Positions 15,034-23,764 of a DNA stretch of 24,578 bases are shown piece after piece. The notes below the pieces were generated by a model. It did not search any database, was not told the DNA's origin, and was given only the letters and a program-made list of their open reading frames with translations. Source of the DNA: Shimia_B sp039198835 (GTDB lineage Bacteria; Pseudomonadota; Alphaproteobacteria; Rhodobacterales; Rhodobacteraceae); contig JBCCTH010000013.1 in the NCBI GenBank assembly GCA_039198835.1, positions 1 through 24,578 on the forward strand, given 5' to 3'. The position numbers and the translations under genes are program-made. Position 1 is the first letter of the stretch. Every line of letters begins with the position of its first letter.

Positions 15034-16692
15034 TTAGCTGACCCCGAAAGATGACAGGTAGAGCTTGCGCGCCCAGAAACGGCCCGCGAACCCCATGACA
15101 ACAAGTGCAACCGGGGCCCAAAACGCGCCGCGCAAGCCGGGATCGATGGGCAGAAACGCGAAAAATCCATCGAGGATGTAGACGAGCGCTGCGACAAGAA
15201 GACCATTCGAGACAAAGCGCGCAAAGCCCGCGAAGAGCTGTTGAAAGCGATCAACAGCATTCACGACATCCTGGGTTTGATCGTCGAGTTGCTTGACGAA
15301 CTGATAGGCGATTTCGGTTGAGGCGTTGAGCGCGGTGAGCTGTGTCCAACTGCGCGCCACAACGGCATCGGGGCTATTGGCGCGCATCAGCTGGCGGATC
15401 TGGATTGATCGCAAGATGCGCTTGAGCTCGCGCCGATACGGGAATTTCTCATGCAAAACGAGGATGAGCGTCTCGATGGCGATGACGCTTCGAAAATAGC
15501 GCACCGCCACATTTGAAACTGAAAGGTTATGGCGGCGGGCGGTTTCCAGGATCGTGAGCAGCAACCCGCTCGACCCGCGCTCGCGCAAAGATGCCTTGCG
15601 GTTATAGCCCGCATTCATCCAGTTGCGCGCGCCAGAAATGATCTCGCTTCTGATCGCCTCCCGGTTGGCGCCAGCCGGGATCGGCTGGAGGAAGGTCGAT
15701 ACCTCGCGGTAATATTTATCAAGGTCGCCGACGCTGAGCGCCAAAAGCACCTGAAGCTGGGTATCGCGAAACTTTTTATCGATCTGCCCGGTGATCCCGA
15801 AATCGACATACCCCACGCGCCCGTCATCCAAGATCACAAGATTGCCCGCATGGGGGTCTGCATGGAACGTGCCGCGTTCGAAAACCTGCCTGAGCATGTT
15901 TTCAAGCAGCATATGGGCGATCTGATGCGGATGGTGCGTTTCGCAGCGTTGGGGCGGGTTCTTTGGGCCACCCTCGCGCAGATCGCGCTTGATCTGGCTG
16001 ACCCAGACGCCGGACAGAAACTCAAGCGTCAGCACGCGCTCTGACGTGTACTCCCAGAAGATCTCGGGGATGTATTCATCCTCTATATCCACATCGCTTT
16101 CGCGCATGGCGGTGGCGAAGGCGGCCTCTTTCTTGAAGCTGAGTTCCTCAGAGGTCCAGAAGCCGAACTCTTCGACAAGCTCTTTGATGCGCAGCCGGCG
16201 CGCGAGCCCGGTGCTTTCAACGAGCCAGGCTAAAAAGCGCATCAGGCGCAGATCGCCGTTCACCTTGCGCGCGAGGTTTGGCCGTTGAATCTTGACGGCG
16301 ACGGTCTTGCCGCCGTGGAGCTTGGCGCGATGAACCTGCGCAAAAGAGGCAGCCGCAAGCGGTTCTTCCTCGAAGCTCTCATAAAGGGCTTCGAGCGGCT
16401 TGCCGAAATCAGCCTCGATGGTTTCGCGCACCGTCGCGAAAGGGAAAAACTGCGCGCGGTCGAGCAGTTTGTCGGCCTCCTGCGCATAGGCCTGGGGCAC
16501 GATATCGGGGCGCATGGCCATGAATTGCCCGAGTTTAACGAAGATCCCGCCGAGCCCCTCGAGCGTTTTGCTCAGGATAAGCGGCGCGCGATCGCGCCCG
16601 CCGTAAAAGCCCAGCCGCGCGGCGCGGCTGAACCACCACATCCGGATAACCGCCCAAAAGCAGACGAGCACAATTTCAATGCTGCGTAGCAC
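15034..16692 (-). CDS. ubiB: ABC1/UbiB-family atypical kinase/ATPase
   Basis: A 552-residue protein. UbiB hallmarks are present: the KxGQ motif FVKLGQFMAMRPDIVP (KLGQ at 53-56), the Ala-rich loop AAASFAQVHRA (113-123) that replaces a normal P-loop, the lysine in AVKIQRP (132-138), ADPHAGN (278-284) and the DFG metal motif (297-299). The C-terminus has two membrane segments (roughly GLLVAALVYILDGFFAF and APVALVVMGFAGRF), as expected for UbiB. The role is support of ubiquinone biosynthesis, probably lipid or precursor extraction at the membrane. The start is a GTG at 16692 encoding MLRSIEIV, with a weak ribosome-binding site. It converges with the biosynthetic locus and is probably housekeeping rather than pathway-specific. 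Confidence 0.92.
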   Translation of the reverse strand: MLRSIEIVLVCFWAVIRMWWFSRAARLGFYGGRDRAPLILSKTLEGLGGIFVKLGQFMAMRPDIVPQAYAQEADKLLDRAQFFPFATVRETIEADFGKPLEALYESFEEEPLAAASFAQVHRAKLHGGKTVAVKIQRPNLARKVNGDLRLMRFLAWLVESTGLARRLRIKELVEEFGFWTSEELSFKKEAAFATAMRESDVDIEDEYIPEIFWEYTSERVLTLEFLSGVWVSQIKRDLREGGPKNPPQRCETHHPHQIAHMLLENMLRQVFERGTFHADPHAGNLVILDDGRVGYVDFGITGQIDKKFRDTQLQVLLALSVGDLDKYYREVSTFLQPIPAGANREAIRSEIISGARNWMNAGYNRKASLRERGSSGLLLTILETARRHNLSVSNVAVRYFRSVIAIETLILVLHEKFPYRRELKRILRSIQIRQLMRANSPDAVVARSWTQLTALNASTEIAYQFVKQLDDQTQDVVNAVDRFQQLFAGFARFVSNGLLVAALVYILDGFFAFLPIDPGLRGAFWAPVALVVMGFAGRFWARKLYLSSFGVS

Positions 16693-16733
16693 GATACGCT
16701 ACCAGGGATTTAAAGAGGCGGCGCGCTGACCCG

Positions 16734-17552
16734 TCACTTGGCGGTTGGCAATTTGTCCAGCGTCTTGCCGTTCTTTGGATCGATATACTTGTTGCTCGTG
16801 CCGTTGGTCATGTAGATGCAGGCAACTGTCATCGATTTACCGAGCGCTTGGGCAACTACGCGGGCGTTTTCAGCTGTTTCGGGCCGATCAACGTTGCCCG
16901 CCACGCGGTAATAAAGAACACCGCTCTTTCCCGATTCCGATAAAGCAACCGTGGCGGTGGATGGCTTTTCTTCATCGCTGATCGTGTATTCGACATCGGC
17001 TTTGATGGTTGTGAAGCCAACGGACGCCAAATGATCGGTCACACTGTCGGGAAGGGAAACGCTCGCAGCTTTGGCAGTGGCGAGCGTGACAAAGCCGTCG
17101 CCATCCACTGAGAAGTTGTCTTTGATCAACGCGCCGATATCGGCGGCGGACATATCTTTTGCGCGACCGGTGAGAAAGGCTGTGAGCCCGTCAAAGCTCG
17201 CGCGTTTGAACTCGGTGCGTTCAATGAAGAGCTTGCCCGCCCGGATCAGCTTGTCAGCCTCGGTTTCTTCGCTGCTTTCAAAGGCCATCGGGGCCAGATC
17301 GCCGCCAGCAGACACCATGCTTTCCATGAATTGGCGCGCGTTCCTGACCTCGGCATCGACAAAATCCTGAATGGATTGCGGTATGTTGCGGACCAGGTCA
17401 CCTGCGTTGCGCGCAGAGAGAGACGGGTCGGTCTCCATGAAGTTGCGCACGCTGCGTTGGACGGCATCCATATAAGCGGCGGAAGCGGCATTCGCGCTGT
17501 CGGTGAGGTCTGAAATGATTTCCTTGGGGGTCGAGGTGCGAAAATTGGTCAT
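16734..17552 (-). CDS. Unrecognised 272-residue protein
   Basis: I do not recognise a family. The protein is soluble-looking, without a signal peptide or membrane segment. Residues 1-70 look like a long amphipathic helix rich in Ala, Asn and Gln (ANAASAAYMDAVQRSVRNFM), loosely phasin-like. A middle region around residues 130-150 has FSVDGDGFVTLATAKAASVS. The C-terminal 100 residues look beta-rich with alternating polar strands (SGVLYYRVAGNV, SMTVACIYMTNG). Codon use and wobble GC match the neighbours, supporting a real gene. It lies 41 bases before ubiB in the same direction and is divergent from the protease gene. The ATG at 17552 has only a weak upstream purine stretch. Function is unknown; the phasin comparison is tentative. 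Confidence 0.72.
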   Translation of the reverse strand: MTNFRTSTPKEIISDLTDSANAASAAYMDAVQRSVRNFMETDPSLSARNAGDLVRNIPQSIQDFVDAEVRNARQFMESMVSAGGDLAPMAFESSEETEADKLIRAGKLFIERTEFKRASFDGLTAFLTGRAKDMSAADIGALIKDNFSVDGDGFVTLATAKAASVSLPDSVTDHLASVGFTTIKADVEYTISDEEKPSTATVALSESGKSGVLYYRVAGNVDRPETAENARVVAQALGKSMTVACIYMTNGTSNKYIDPKNGKTLDKLPTAK

Positions 17553-17862
17553 AAAAATGGCTCTGTCTGAAGGGACGCGATGATCCCATGGGTCTCACTT
17601 GGGGCGCGAAAAGTCAATCTTTGACGCAGCCCTTGGGCCAACGCTTGCCGAAAGACCGCCGCGCTCACCCCGAGCGCGCGGGCAAGGGGCAGGCTGCGCG
17701 CCGGTCGGGCAGAGTTAGGCCTTCATAGGCGCGTTGTCTCAGGGGCCGCATCTAACAGATCATTAAGATAACGTGGGCAATTCAATTAAATCAAATTGCG
17801 CATTTAACCGGTGTTTCATTCCCAATTGTTTCAACTCCCTTTGAATAACAAAGGTGGTTGCA
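17553..17862. other. Divergent intergenic region with AT-rich protease leader
   Basis: No gene is seen. The left half (to about 17755) is GC-rich. On the minus strand TTGACT (17617-17612) is a fair -35 for the 272-residue gene, but no convincing -10 follows. The right part (about 17757-17850) is clearly AT-rich, with repeated CAATT/AATTG units (17779-17798 and again at 17823-17827). It is the likely promoter region of the protease gene, though I cannot pick a clear -35/-10 pair. AAAGGTGG (17850-17856) is a good ribosome-binding site for the ATG at 17863. Confidence 0.5.
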
Positions 17863-18753
17863 ATGGGCTTCATGCTTCTTTTAGGCGCGCTTTCGCTCGC
17901 CGCATTCTTTGGCGATTTCAGTGACAGCGATGAGGAAGGCGATGCAGCGCCGGAGCCCGAGATCGAAAAGGGCGATCCGCCATCGGGCTCGGACGCTGGC
18001 AACGATGAAGCGGGCGACGGTGTTGAACAGAGTGACATCGATCTCGCGAGCGCGACATCGGTCATCGTGGGCGAAGAAGGCGGCTTTAACATCGAGCTTG
18101 AATTCGAAGGTGAATGGACGCTGGAGGAAAAAGAGCAGGTCGTCTTGGCCGCCGAAGAAGTGGCGGCGCTCGTCCATGAAGACATCCCCGATGTCAAAGC
18201 CGGCGATAAAGAGATCGACGATCTCGTAATCAAGGCGCGTGTCTCAGACGATCTCGGCAACGGCGCGCTGGGGCTCGGCGGGTTTACCTCGGTGAGAGCG
18301 GGCTCTTACCTGCCGGCCCAAGGCGAGATCACGATCTTGCGCCAGGACGACCCGACCGAAGGCACCTTTTATGACACGGCTGTCCACGAAATGCTCCATG
18401 CGATGGGGTTCGGCCTCATTTGGGAGCCCCTCGGCCTAGTGTCTGACGACAATATCGAACCGCGGTTCACCGGGCAAAAGGCCACGGAAGTTTATGAGGA
18501 GATGGTGCAAAACGGCGAGATCGTTGACCCGAACGCGGCGGCAGGCGTGCCGATCTCCTTTGGCGATGAGGCACATTGGGATGAAGCAACGCTCACCTCA
18601 GAGATCATGACCCCCTATCTCGACCCCGGAAGTGAGCTCAGCGATCTGACAATCGCCGCGCTCGAAGACATGGGCTATGTCACCGATTTCCATGTCTCCA
18701 ACCTGTTTTTTGAAGAAGCCAGCACGATCATGCCTTTCTCCGCGGGGGTTTGA
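17863..18753 (+). CDS. Leishmanolysin-like (M8-type) zinc metalloprotease, acidic
   Basis: A 296-residue protein. A hydrophobic start (MGFMLLLGALSLAAFFGDF) looks like a membrane anchor or signal, followed by a strongly acidic low-complexity stretch (about 20-60, rich in Asp/Glu). The zinc site is HEMLHAMGF (HExxH at 175-179), with a third ligand probably His238 in GDEAHWDE. Then come SEIMTPYL (Met-turn region) and LSDLTIAALEDMGY, which together match the peptidase M8 pattern. It is probably exported and degrades extracellular or envelope protein. The N-terminal 'hydrophobic then acidic' arrangement resembles secreted RTX-like proteins of Rhodobacterales, but no GGxGxD repeats are present. The ATG at 17863 is chosen over a GTG at 17854 because the AAAGGTGG ribosome-binding site lies six bases before it. 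It is a single gene, followed by a hairpin. Confidence 0.85.
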   Translation: MGFMLLLGALSLAAFFGDFSDSDEEGDAAPEPEIEKGDPPSGSDAGNDEAGDGVEQSDIDLASATSVIVGEEGGFNIELEFEGEWTLEEKEQVVLAAEEVAALVHEDIPDVKAGDKEIDDLVIKARVSDDLGNGALGLGGFTSVRAGSYLPAQGEITILRQDDPTEGTFYDTAVHEMLHAMGFGLIWEPLGLVSDDNIEPRFTGQKATEVYEEMVQNGEIVDPNAAAGVPISFGDEAHWDEATLTSEIMTPYLDPGSELSDLTIAALEDMGYVTDFHVSNLFFEEASTIMPFSAGV

Positions 18754-18754
18754 G

Positions 18755-18784
18755 CCGCGCGCGCTCGACCAAAGCGGCGCGCGG
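18755..18784 (+). terminator. GC-rich hairpin after the protease gene
   Basis: CCGCGCGC (18755-18762) pairs with GCGCGCGG (18777-18784) across a 14-base loop, starting one base after the TGA stop. There is no U tract, so it is a weak intrinsic terminator candidate. Confidence 0.4.
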
Positions 18785-19022
18785 TTCGGCCGCTATTTGC
18801 TTCGCAAAGGCGCACCCGCCCGCCCGAATCCATTTCAAGACAATCGCCCACCCTGCCTGAGGCCAAGAGTGCCGCCGCCTGGGGCGTTCCCGGGTTTCCA
18901 AACGCGGCAAGCTCACCGTTTCACGCGCGATCTTTCAAGCAAGACCATGAGACGGCAGAGCCGGGCGCAAGGGCGAGCGGGAGGGTGCCCGACTGCGCCG
19001 AGACCGACCGACCGTGGTCAAC
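18785..19022. other. Convergent intergenic stretch, no gene seen
   Basis: About 240 bases between the protease hairpin and the exonuclease stop. I found no supported gene, tRNA or good terminator. A small TTTGC-TTC-GCAAA hairpin at 18796-18808 is the only structure noticed. Confidence 0.4.
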
Positions 19023-21014
19023 CTATGCGCGCTCTTGAAAGAGAAGCGCATCTTCAAGCGTGCCGACATCGCGCTTTTCCAGCATTGGCAGCATTTTTCG
19101 AAAGACTTCCGCCGTGGCGCGCGCGTCGCCGCGCGCTGTGTGTCGGTCATTTTCTTTGATCTCAACGCCGTAACGATGGGCGACGGCATCGAGCGTGTGA
19201 TCGTTGAGATGCGGATCAAGCGCCAGTGACAGGCGCGCGGTACACAAGACCGGGCTCTCGATCCGCGGCCCGCCATTGATGGCGAGGCGCTCAAGAAAAG
19301 CTTGATCGAACCGCGCATTATGCGCCACGAGCACCGCATCTTCGACGAAATCGGCGAAATCCGCGCCCACCTCTTTGAACGGACGCGCATCCGCGACCAT
19401 CGCATCGCTTACCTTGTGGATCGCGGTGGCACTCGGCGGGATCGACCGCCCGGGATTGACCAAGCTGTCAAAGACATCGCTTTCCATCAGCCTCCCGCGC
19501 AAGAGGCGCATGCCAGCAAGCTGCACCACCTCGTCCTTTTGGGTATCAAGCCCGGTCGTCTCGGTGTCGAAGACGACAAAACACATATCCGCCAGGCGGC
19601 CCATATCCTCCGCCAAGGGAAACTGAAAAAACTCTTCCGACCCGCGCTTGGGCCGCCTGTTTTCCTCTGCCGCGCGCGGCACCTCCAGGCGCAGGCAATT
19701 CTGCCGGGACATCCAGATATCTGCCTCTTGCGCACGAAGCGCCTCGGCCAGGGTAAAGCGCTGATAGGGTGCGAAAAGCGGCGCTTCGAGCAGGTGATCA
19801 AGTGCCACTTGGTCGAAATTCGGCCCGCGCCATTCGAGCCGCAACTCGGCGCGTCGCGCGCTCAAGGGCTCCGCATGCCAAGTTAGCCCGTCGCGCTCTG
19901 CCTGCGCGGCGACCTGCGCTGATAAAAGGCTCAACGTCTCGCCGATCGCGTAAGGATCAATAGAAAGAACAAGGCTGCCGTTGCGCGTTGGCGCTTGCGC
20001 GCCCGCGAGGGCGCGCCCGTCAAAGAGCGCGCCCACATTCTGGGGGCCACGCGGCCAGGCGGCCCGTTGCGTGCCATCCACCTCGGCGCTGGCTGTCTCA
20101 AGCGCCAAGACGAGCGCGTCGGTCTCAGACCGCAGCCTTTGCGCCAATGACTTGCTCAAGGGGCCCCGCGCACCTTCGCCGTCTTGCGTGGAAAGCGCCA
20201 CTTCGAGCAGCGCGCTCATGTTCATCGTCGGGCGGCGCGCGCTTTCCAGAAGCCGCTCGACGGCACCGCTGCTTTTGGTCTCGATTTCGAACCGCTCGGT
20301 CGCTCCCTGAAAGACAAGCACTTGGCCCAAGACCTCGTCTTCCGTTCCAAAGGCTTGGAGCGTGCCGCTTAAAAGCTGGCCGTCGCCTCGTTTGGCCGCG
20401 GTCAGAAATGCGCGCGCTGTCTTTTCGCCCCGCGCGAGCGAGGCTTCGAGGGGCGCGACATCGAGAAATCTCTCGACGCGTCGCTCGAGAGAAAGAGCGC
20501 CCAATAGATCCTCCGCGGCTTGATTAAAAAGCAGGATCCGCCCCTCGCCGGAAATGACCAACACCGCCTGGGAAAGCTCTTGCAAGAGGGCCGCAAGAAG
20601 CGCCTTTTCGCGTTCAAGCTGGGCGGTCCGGGCTTGGATCGCCGCCGCTCTTTCCTCGCGGGCCTCCAGCAAAGACCGGTGGATCGCCGCCGCCGAGGGG
20701 GCCAGCGCACCCAGATATCGCCCCGGATCTTCATTGATATCGCTCGTCATATCCGCCGCGGCCCGCGATTTGAGATCGCCCGCGAGCGCCAGGATCGGAC
20801 GCGACATGTTTTCATCGAAAAGGAAGCCGATCCACGTCGACAGCCCCAAAATCGCAAACCCGCCCACAACGCCAGCGATCAAAAAGCCCTCTGCCGGGCC
20901 GCCCGCGCGCGCCCAGCCAAGCCAGAGCGCGGCGGCAAAAAGAGCCGCGCCCCCCAGCCCGAGCGACGCAAAAAAGAGCGCCACCCGCAGCCGAAGCCCG
21001 AAACGTTCACGCAT
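19023..21014 (-). CDS. Membrane PAS / degenerate-kinase protein fused to a DEDDh 3'-5' exonuclease
   Basis: A 663-residue protein. Two membrane helices (about 11-34 and 43-66) are followed by a linker with a coiled coil (about 113-145) and a PAS-like domain (QAVLVISGEGRILLFNQAAE, about 149-168). Next is a histidine-kinase-like region (about 250-450) in which the phosphoacceptor His is absent (LLESARRPT) and I cannot find N or G boxes. The C-terminus (about 477-645) is a DnaQ-type exonuclease with FDTETTG (Asp483, Glu485), VAHNARFD (Asp570) and RHTARGD (His625, Asp630), so all DEDDh residues are present. It is membrane-anchored, so general DNA-polymerase proofreading is unlikely. The ATG at 21014 overlaps the response-regulator stop by eight bases; a TTG at 21020 is the only other nearby start. 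Confidence 0.87.
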   Translation of the reverse strand: MRERFGLRLRVALFFASLGLGGAALFAAALWLGWARAGGPAEGFLIAGVVGGFAILGLSTWIGFLFDENMSRPILALAGDLKSRAAADMTSDINEDPGRYLGALAPSAAAIHRSLLEAREERAAAIQARTAQLEREKALLAALLQELSQAVLVISGEGRILLFNQAAEDLLGALSLERRVERFLDVAPLEASLARGEKTARAFLTAAKRGDGQLLSGTLQAFGTEDEVLGQVLVFQGATERFEIETKSSGAVERLLESARRPTMNMSALLEVALSTQDGEGARGPLSKSLAQRLRSETDALVLALETASAEVDGTQRAAWPRGPQNVGALFDGRALAGAQAPTRNGSLVLSIDPYAIGETLSLLSAQVAAQAERDGLTWHAEPLSARRAELRLEWRGPNFDQVALDHLLEAPLFAPYQRFTLAEALRAQEADIWMSRQNCLRLEVPRAAEENRRPKRGSEEFFQFPLAEDMGRLADMCFVVFDTETTGLDTQKDEVVQLAGMRLLRGRLMESDVFDSLVNPGRSIPPSATAIHKVSDAMVADARPFKEVGADFADFVEDAVLVAHNARFDQAFLERLAINGGPRIESPVLCTARLSLALDPHLNDHTLDAVAHRYGVEIKENDRHTARGDARATAEVFRKMLPMLEKRDVGTLEDALLFQERA

Positions 21015-21384
21015 GCTCAAGCATCGCGCCGATCTGCCCGGTCAGTGCTTTGGTGTCGAAAGGTTTCAGAAAAAAGGCGTCCGCGCCGATTTCGAGTGCG
21101 CGCCGCCGCGTGCTTTCGCCAGCCGCCGATATCATCAACACCTTGAGGTCGTTGAGGGCGTCGTGATCGCGAATATACTGACAGAGGCTATAGCCTGAAA
21201 CCTCGGGGACCATCGCATCAAGCACCACGAGATCGGGCCGCTCTTCTTCAAGCGCATGGATGGCCGCCGCGCCGTCGCTCACATGACGCAGCGCATAGCC
21301 TTCGCGCCCGATGAGATAGCTCAGAGCGAGGGCGATGTTCTCTTCGTCTTCGACAAGGAGGATCCTTTTGGGCATGTCACCCAT
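21007..21384 (-). CDS. Single-domain response regulator (receiver only)
   Basis: A 125-residue CheY-like receiver: acidic pair E12/D13 in LLVEDEEN, phospho-acceptor Asp56 in VVLDAMVPEVSGY, Ser/Thr position in MISAAGES, and Lys107 in FFLKPF. It has no output domain. The ATG at 21384 has an AAGGA ribosome-binding site about seven bases upstream; a second in-frame ATG at 21375 lacks one. It overlaps the upstream membrane-protein stop (21377) by eight bases and the exonuclease start downstream by eight, so all three are likely translated together. Its partner kinase is not obvious, since the neighbouring fusion protein has lost its His; it may receive phosphate from a kinase elsewhere. Confidence 0.92.
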   Translation of the reverse strand: MGDMPKRILLVEDEENIALALSYLIGREGYALRHVSDGAAAIHALEEERPDLVVLDAMVPEVSGYSLCQYIRDHDALNDLKVLMISAAGESTRRRALEIGADAFFLKPFDTKALTGQIGAMLEHA

Positions 21385-21889
21385 CGCTTTGTCCTTCGCA
21401 AATCTCTCTCAGGACCGCCGGGTCAGCCTCTGCCCAAGGGGCATCTTCCGGGTTGGCGAGTGTGCGCCTAGTGGCATTGGCGAACGCGGAGCGGGCGCAA
21501 TCGGCCAGTTGGGGCACTGTCGCGGGCGGCGTCCAACGGGCAAAAAGATAAAGGTCAAAGAGCCGGAGATCGGGCGTATCTTCGCGGGTCTGCACGGCGA
21601 GCGCATCGACGGCCAGAATGCGCACGGTTTGCGGCCAAACATAGCTCCAGGGCCGATACCAGACGCTTTCTTCGACCTCGTCGATGACAATGACCCCCTC
21701 GGGAAGCCCCGCCACCGTGCGCGCGCCCCAGCTATATTCATTGGCGATTGTCACCCCGATCATGGCCAGACCGGCGGCCACCGGCATGGCCCATTTCGGC
21801 AGACGCCCGCCTGTGAGCATGTTGGCGAGAAGCGCCATCCCGGCGGCTCCGAAACCTGCCGCGAAAGTTGCAATGAGTTCTAAAAACAT
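21377..21889 (-). CDS. Small membrane protein, unrecognised
   Basis: A 170-residue protein. It has two N-terminal hydrophobic helices (MFLELIATFAAGFGAAGMAL and AMPVAAGLAMIGVTIA), then a soluble part of about 120 residues containing VIVIDEVEESVWYRPWSYVW and DLRLFDLYLFARWTPPA. I do not recognise a named family. It begins 11 bases after the DUF294 stop with a GAGGGCAAGG ribosome-binding site, and overlaps the response-regulator gene at its 3' end. Co-transcription with the CBS-nucleotidyltransferase and response-regulator genes suggests a role in the same envelope or carbon-uptake signalling unit. Translation from a longer in-frame ATG at 21997 is possible but would overlap the DUF294 gene by almost 100 bases. 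Confidence 0.75.
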   Translation of the reverse strand: MFLELIATFAAGFGAAGMALLANMLTGGRLPKWAMPVAAGLAMIGVTIANEYSWGARTVAGLPEGVIVIDEVEESVWYRPWSYVWPQTVRILAVDALAVQTREDTPDLRLFDLYLFARWTPPATVPQLADCARSAFANATRRTLANPEDAPWAEADPAVLREICEGQSDG

Positions 21890-21899
21890 CGCCTTGCCC

Positions 21900-23729
21900 T
21901 CAAAACAGACTGCCCAGGGCGTTTTGCATCGTTTTGACCACCAGAAACGCATCGCGCAGGTGATTGCGCTCGAGCTCTGAAAACGTCGATGGATCAAGGA
22001 AGTTATCGGGCGTCTCTCCGCGCCTGATCTGTGCGGCTTGATGGCTCAGGCGCGTCTCGGCGATGAAGTCATAGGCATCGAGCAAGTCACGCGCGCCGAT
22101 CTGCGAGATAGTGCCCGCCTCACCCGCCGCGCGGATGCGCGCGGGGGTGTTGAGCGCCGTCAACCCGCCTCTGAGGGCATAGACGCGGCCAAGATCCGTG
22201 ATCGGAACCACGCCCGCGTGTTTGAGATCGATCCGGTTTTTGTGTTCTCCCGACCGGATGAGGGACAGCCCCCGGAAAAGCCCGAGCGGCGGCGGATGCT
22301 TGAGCGCATTCGAGATCATATGGCGCACGAAGATCGAATTCTTGCGCGCCATTTCTAGCGTGCTCTTTTGGAGATCGCGAAACAGGCTCTCCGCCCCCGA
22401 TATCGGGCGCAGGTCAAACATGACCGAAGCCAGCATTTGCGCCTCTTCGTCGGGCTCGCCGATCCACTCTGTGAAGTAGCTTTTCCAGACATGCCGCGGT
22501 TGGCGCCAGCGCGGGTTGGTGGCCATCATATCGCCCGGGCAATAGACATAGCCGATTTCGTGTAGGCTGTCTGAGACGTATTTGGCCAGCGCTGCGAAGT
22601 ATTCATCGTCTTCGGGGCGCATGCGGTCATCGATGATAAGGCAATTATCCTGGTCTGACACGCCGGTTTGCTCGCGCCGCCCCTGGCTGCCGCAGGCCGC
22701 CCAGAGATAGGGGACAGGCGGCGGCCCAAGCTCATCTTCGGCGAGCGTCAAAAGGCGGCGGGTGGCGGCATCGGTCAGATCGGTGATGCGCCGCGAGATC
22801 GCAACCGGGCGTGTGCCCGCGGCCGCCAAGTGGCTCAGCAGATCGGGCAAGCGATCCATGACCTTGGCCATGTCCGCGCTCGAGCGCGCCGAGACAAGCT
22901 CTGAGCCCATGAAGCTCGCGGTCGCGTTCTGCTGGCGGAACAGATCGGTGCGGCCCACAAGGCCCACGATCTCGCCGCGCGAATTGGCGACGGGCAGGTG
23001 GCTGATGCGGCGTTCGGCCATGCGCATCATGGCATCAAGCCCGAGCGCGCCAGGCGATATCGTGACCGGATCCGGGGTCATCACCTCGGAGATGCGGATA
23101 TCGCCGGGGATCCCCGCGGCCAGGACCTTGTTGACGAGGTCATGGACGGTCACGATCCCGAGAAGCTTTGGCCCATCCATCACCAGAACCGAGCTGATGA
23201 CACGGTCGCGCATGATCCGCGCGACGTGGCGAGCGGTTGCCTCAGCCGCGCAGCTGCAAACCTCCTTCGTCATGAGATCAGAGACCTGGATCGACATGAG
23301 CCCGATTGCGTAGGGGCCTTGATCGCTTGCTGTGTCGGAAGGTTTCGAGCGCCCAAACCACGCCCCGATCGCGGGTATTTCTGTCGTGAGTTCTAAGAAG
23401 TTGTCGGCGGGAAGCAGGAGCAGATCGGCATCTTCTTTGCCGCGCGCGGTGAGCATGGCGCGCCCATCGCGCAAAAGCCCGCGCTCGCCCATGAGATCGC
23501 CCGGCCCCCGATGGGAGATGATGTCAGCACCGGAACAGATATCCATGCTGCCGCGTTCAATGATGTAAAGCCCAGGCAGCGAAGCGCCCTCGGCAAAGAG
23601 CGTCTCCCCTGCCTCCACATGAACCTCTTTCACGAGGCGCGCGAGTTCTGGGTGCTCCTCGACCTTGAGATGCGTGAACGGGGCCACGGCTGTGAGCCGG
23701 TCGAGAATGGGAAGCGAGAGATCAGCCAT
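21900..23729 (-). CDS. cNMP-binding / tandem-CBS / DUF294 nucleotidyltransferase signalling protein
   Basis: A 609-residue protein. Domains in order: a cyclic-nucleotide-binding-like beta roll (about 10-120; GETLFAEGASLPGLYIIERG), two CBS domains (about 147-265, ending LVGRTDLFRQQ), a GlnD-like nucleotidyltransferase core (GSQGRREQT at 347-355 with DQDN at 359-362) and a substrate-binding helical tail. This is the PF03445/PF10335-type architecture usually found beside acetate/solute symporters and DnaQ-like exonucleases. The active-site Gly-Ser and Asp-x-Asp residues are present, so nucleotidyl transfer is possible. It probably senses adenosine nucleotides or cNMP and controls carbon uptake. 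The ATG at 23729 has a poor ribosome-binding site; a terminator lies between it and the symporter gene. Confidence 0.92.
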   Translation of the reverse strand: MADLSLPILDRLTAVAPFTHLKVEEHPELARLVKEVHVEAGETLFAEGASLPGLYIIERGSMDICSGADIISHRGPGDLMGERGLLRDGRAMLTARGKEDADLLLLPADNFLELTTEIPAIGAWFGRSKPSDTASDQGPYAIGLMSIQVSDLMTKEVCSCAAEATARHVARIMRDRVISSVLVMDGPKLLGIVTVHDLVNKVLAAGIPGDIRISEVMTPDPVTISPGALGLDAMMRMAERRISHLPVANSRGEIVGLVGRTDLFRQQNATASFMGSELVSARSSADMAKVMDRLPDLLSHLAAAGTRPVAISRRITDLTDAATRRLLTLAEDELGPPPVPYLWAACGSQGRREQTGVSDQDNCLIIDDRMRPEDDEYFAALAKYVSDSLHEIGYVYCPGDMMATNPRWRQPRHVWKSYFTEWIGEPDEEAQMLASVMFDLRPISGAESLFRDLQKSTLEMARKNSIFVRHMISNALKHPPPLGLFRGLSLIRSGEHKNRIDLKHAGVVPITDLGRVYALRGGLTALNTPARIRAAGEAGTISQIGARDLLDAYDFIAETRLSHQAAQIRRGETPDNFLDPSTFSELERNHLRDAFLVVKTMQNALGSLF

Positions 23730-23764
23730 GGGCGTGGGTCGTCTCTGTCATGCCGGGAAAAGAA

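Noticed and set aside
17761..17850. TTAA-containing elements resembling CtrA boxes in the protease leader
   Set aside because: Two TTAA units occur but the spacing is not the N7 expected for CtrA, and the stretch is simply AT-rich.
18785..19022. Possible tRNA or small RNA in the convergent gap
   Set aside because: A GTTCCCGGG-like patch hints at a T-arm, but no acceptor stem, anticodon arm or CCA end could be assembled.
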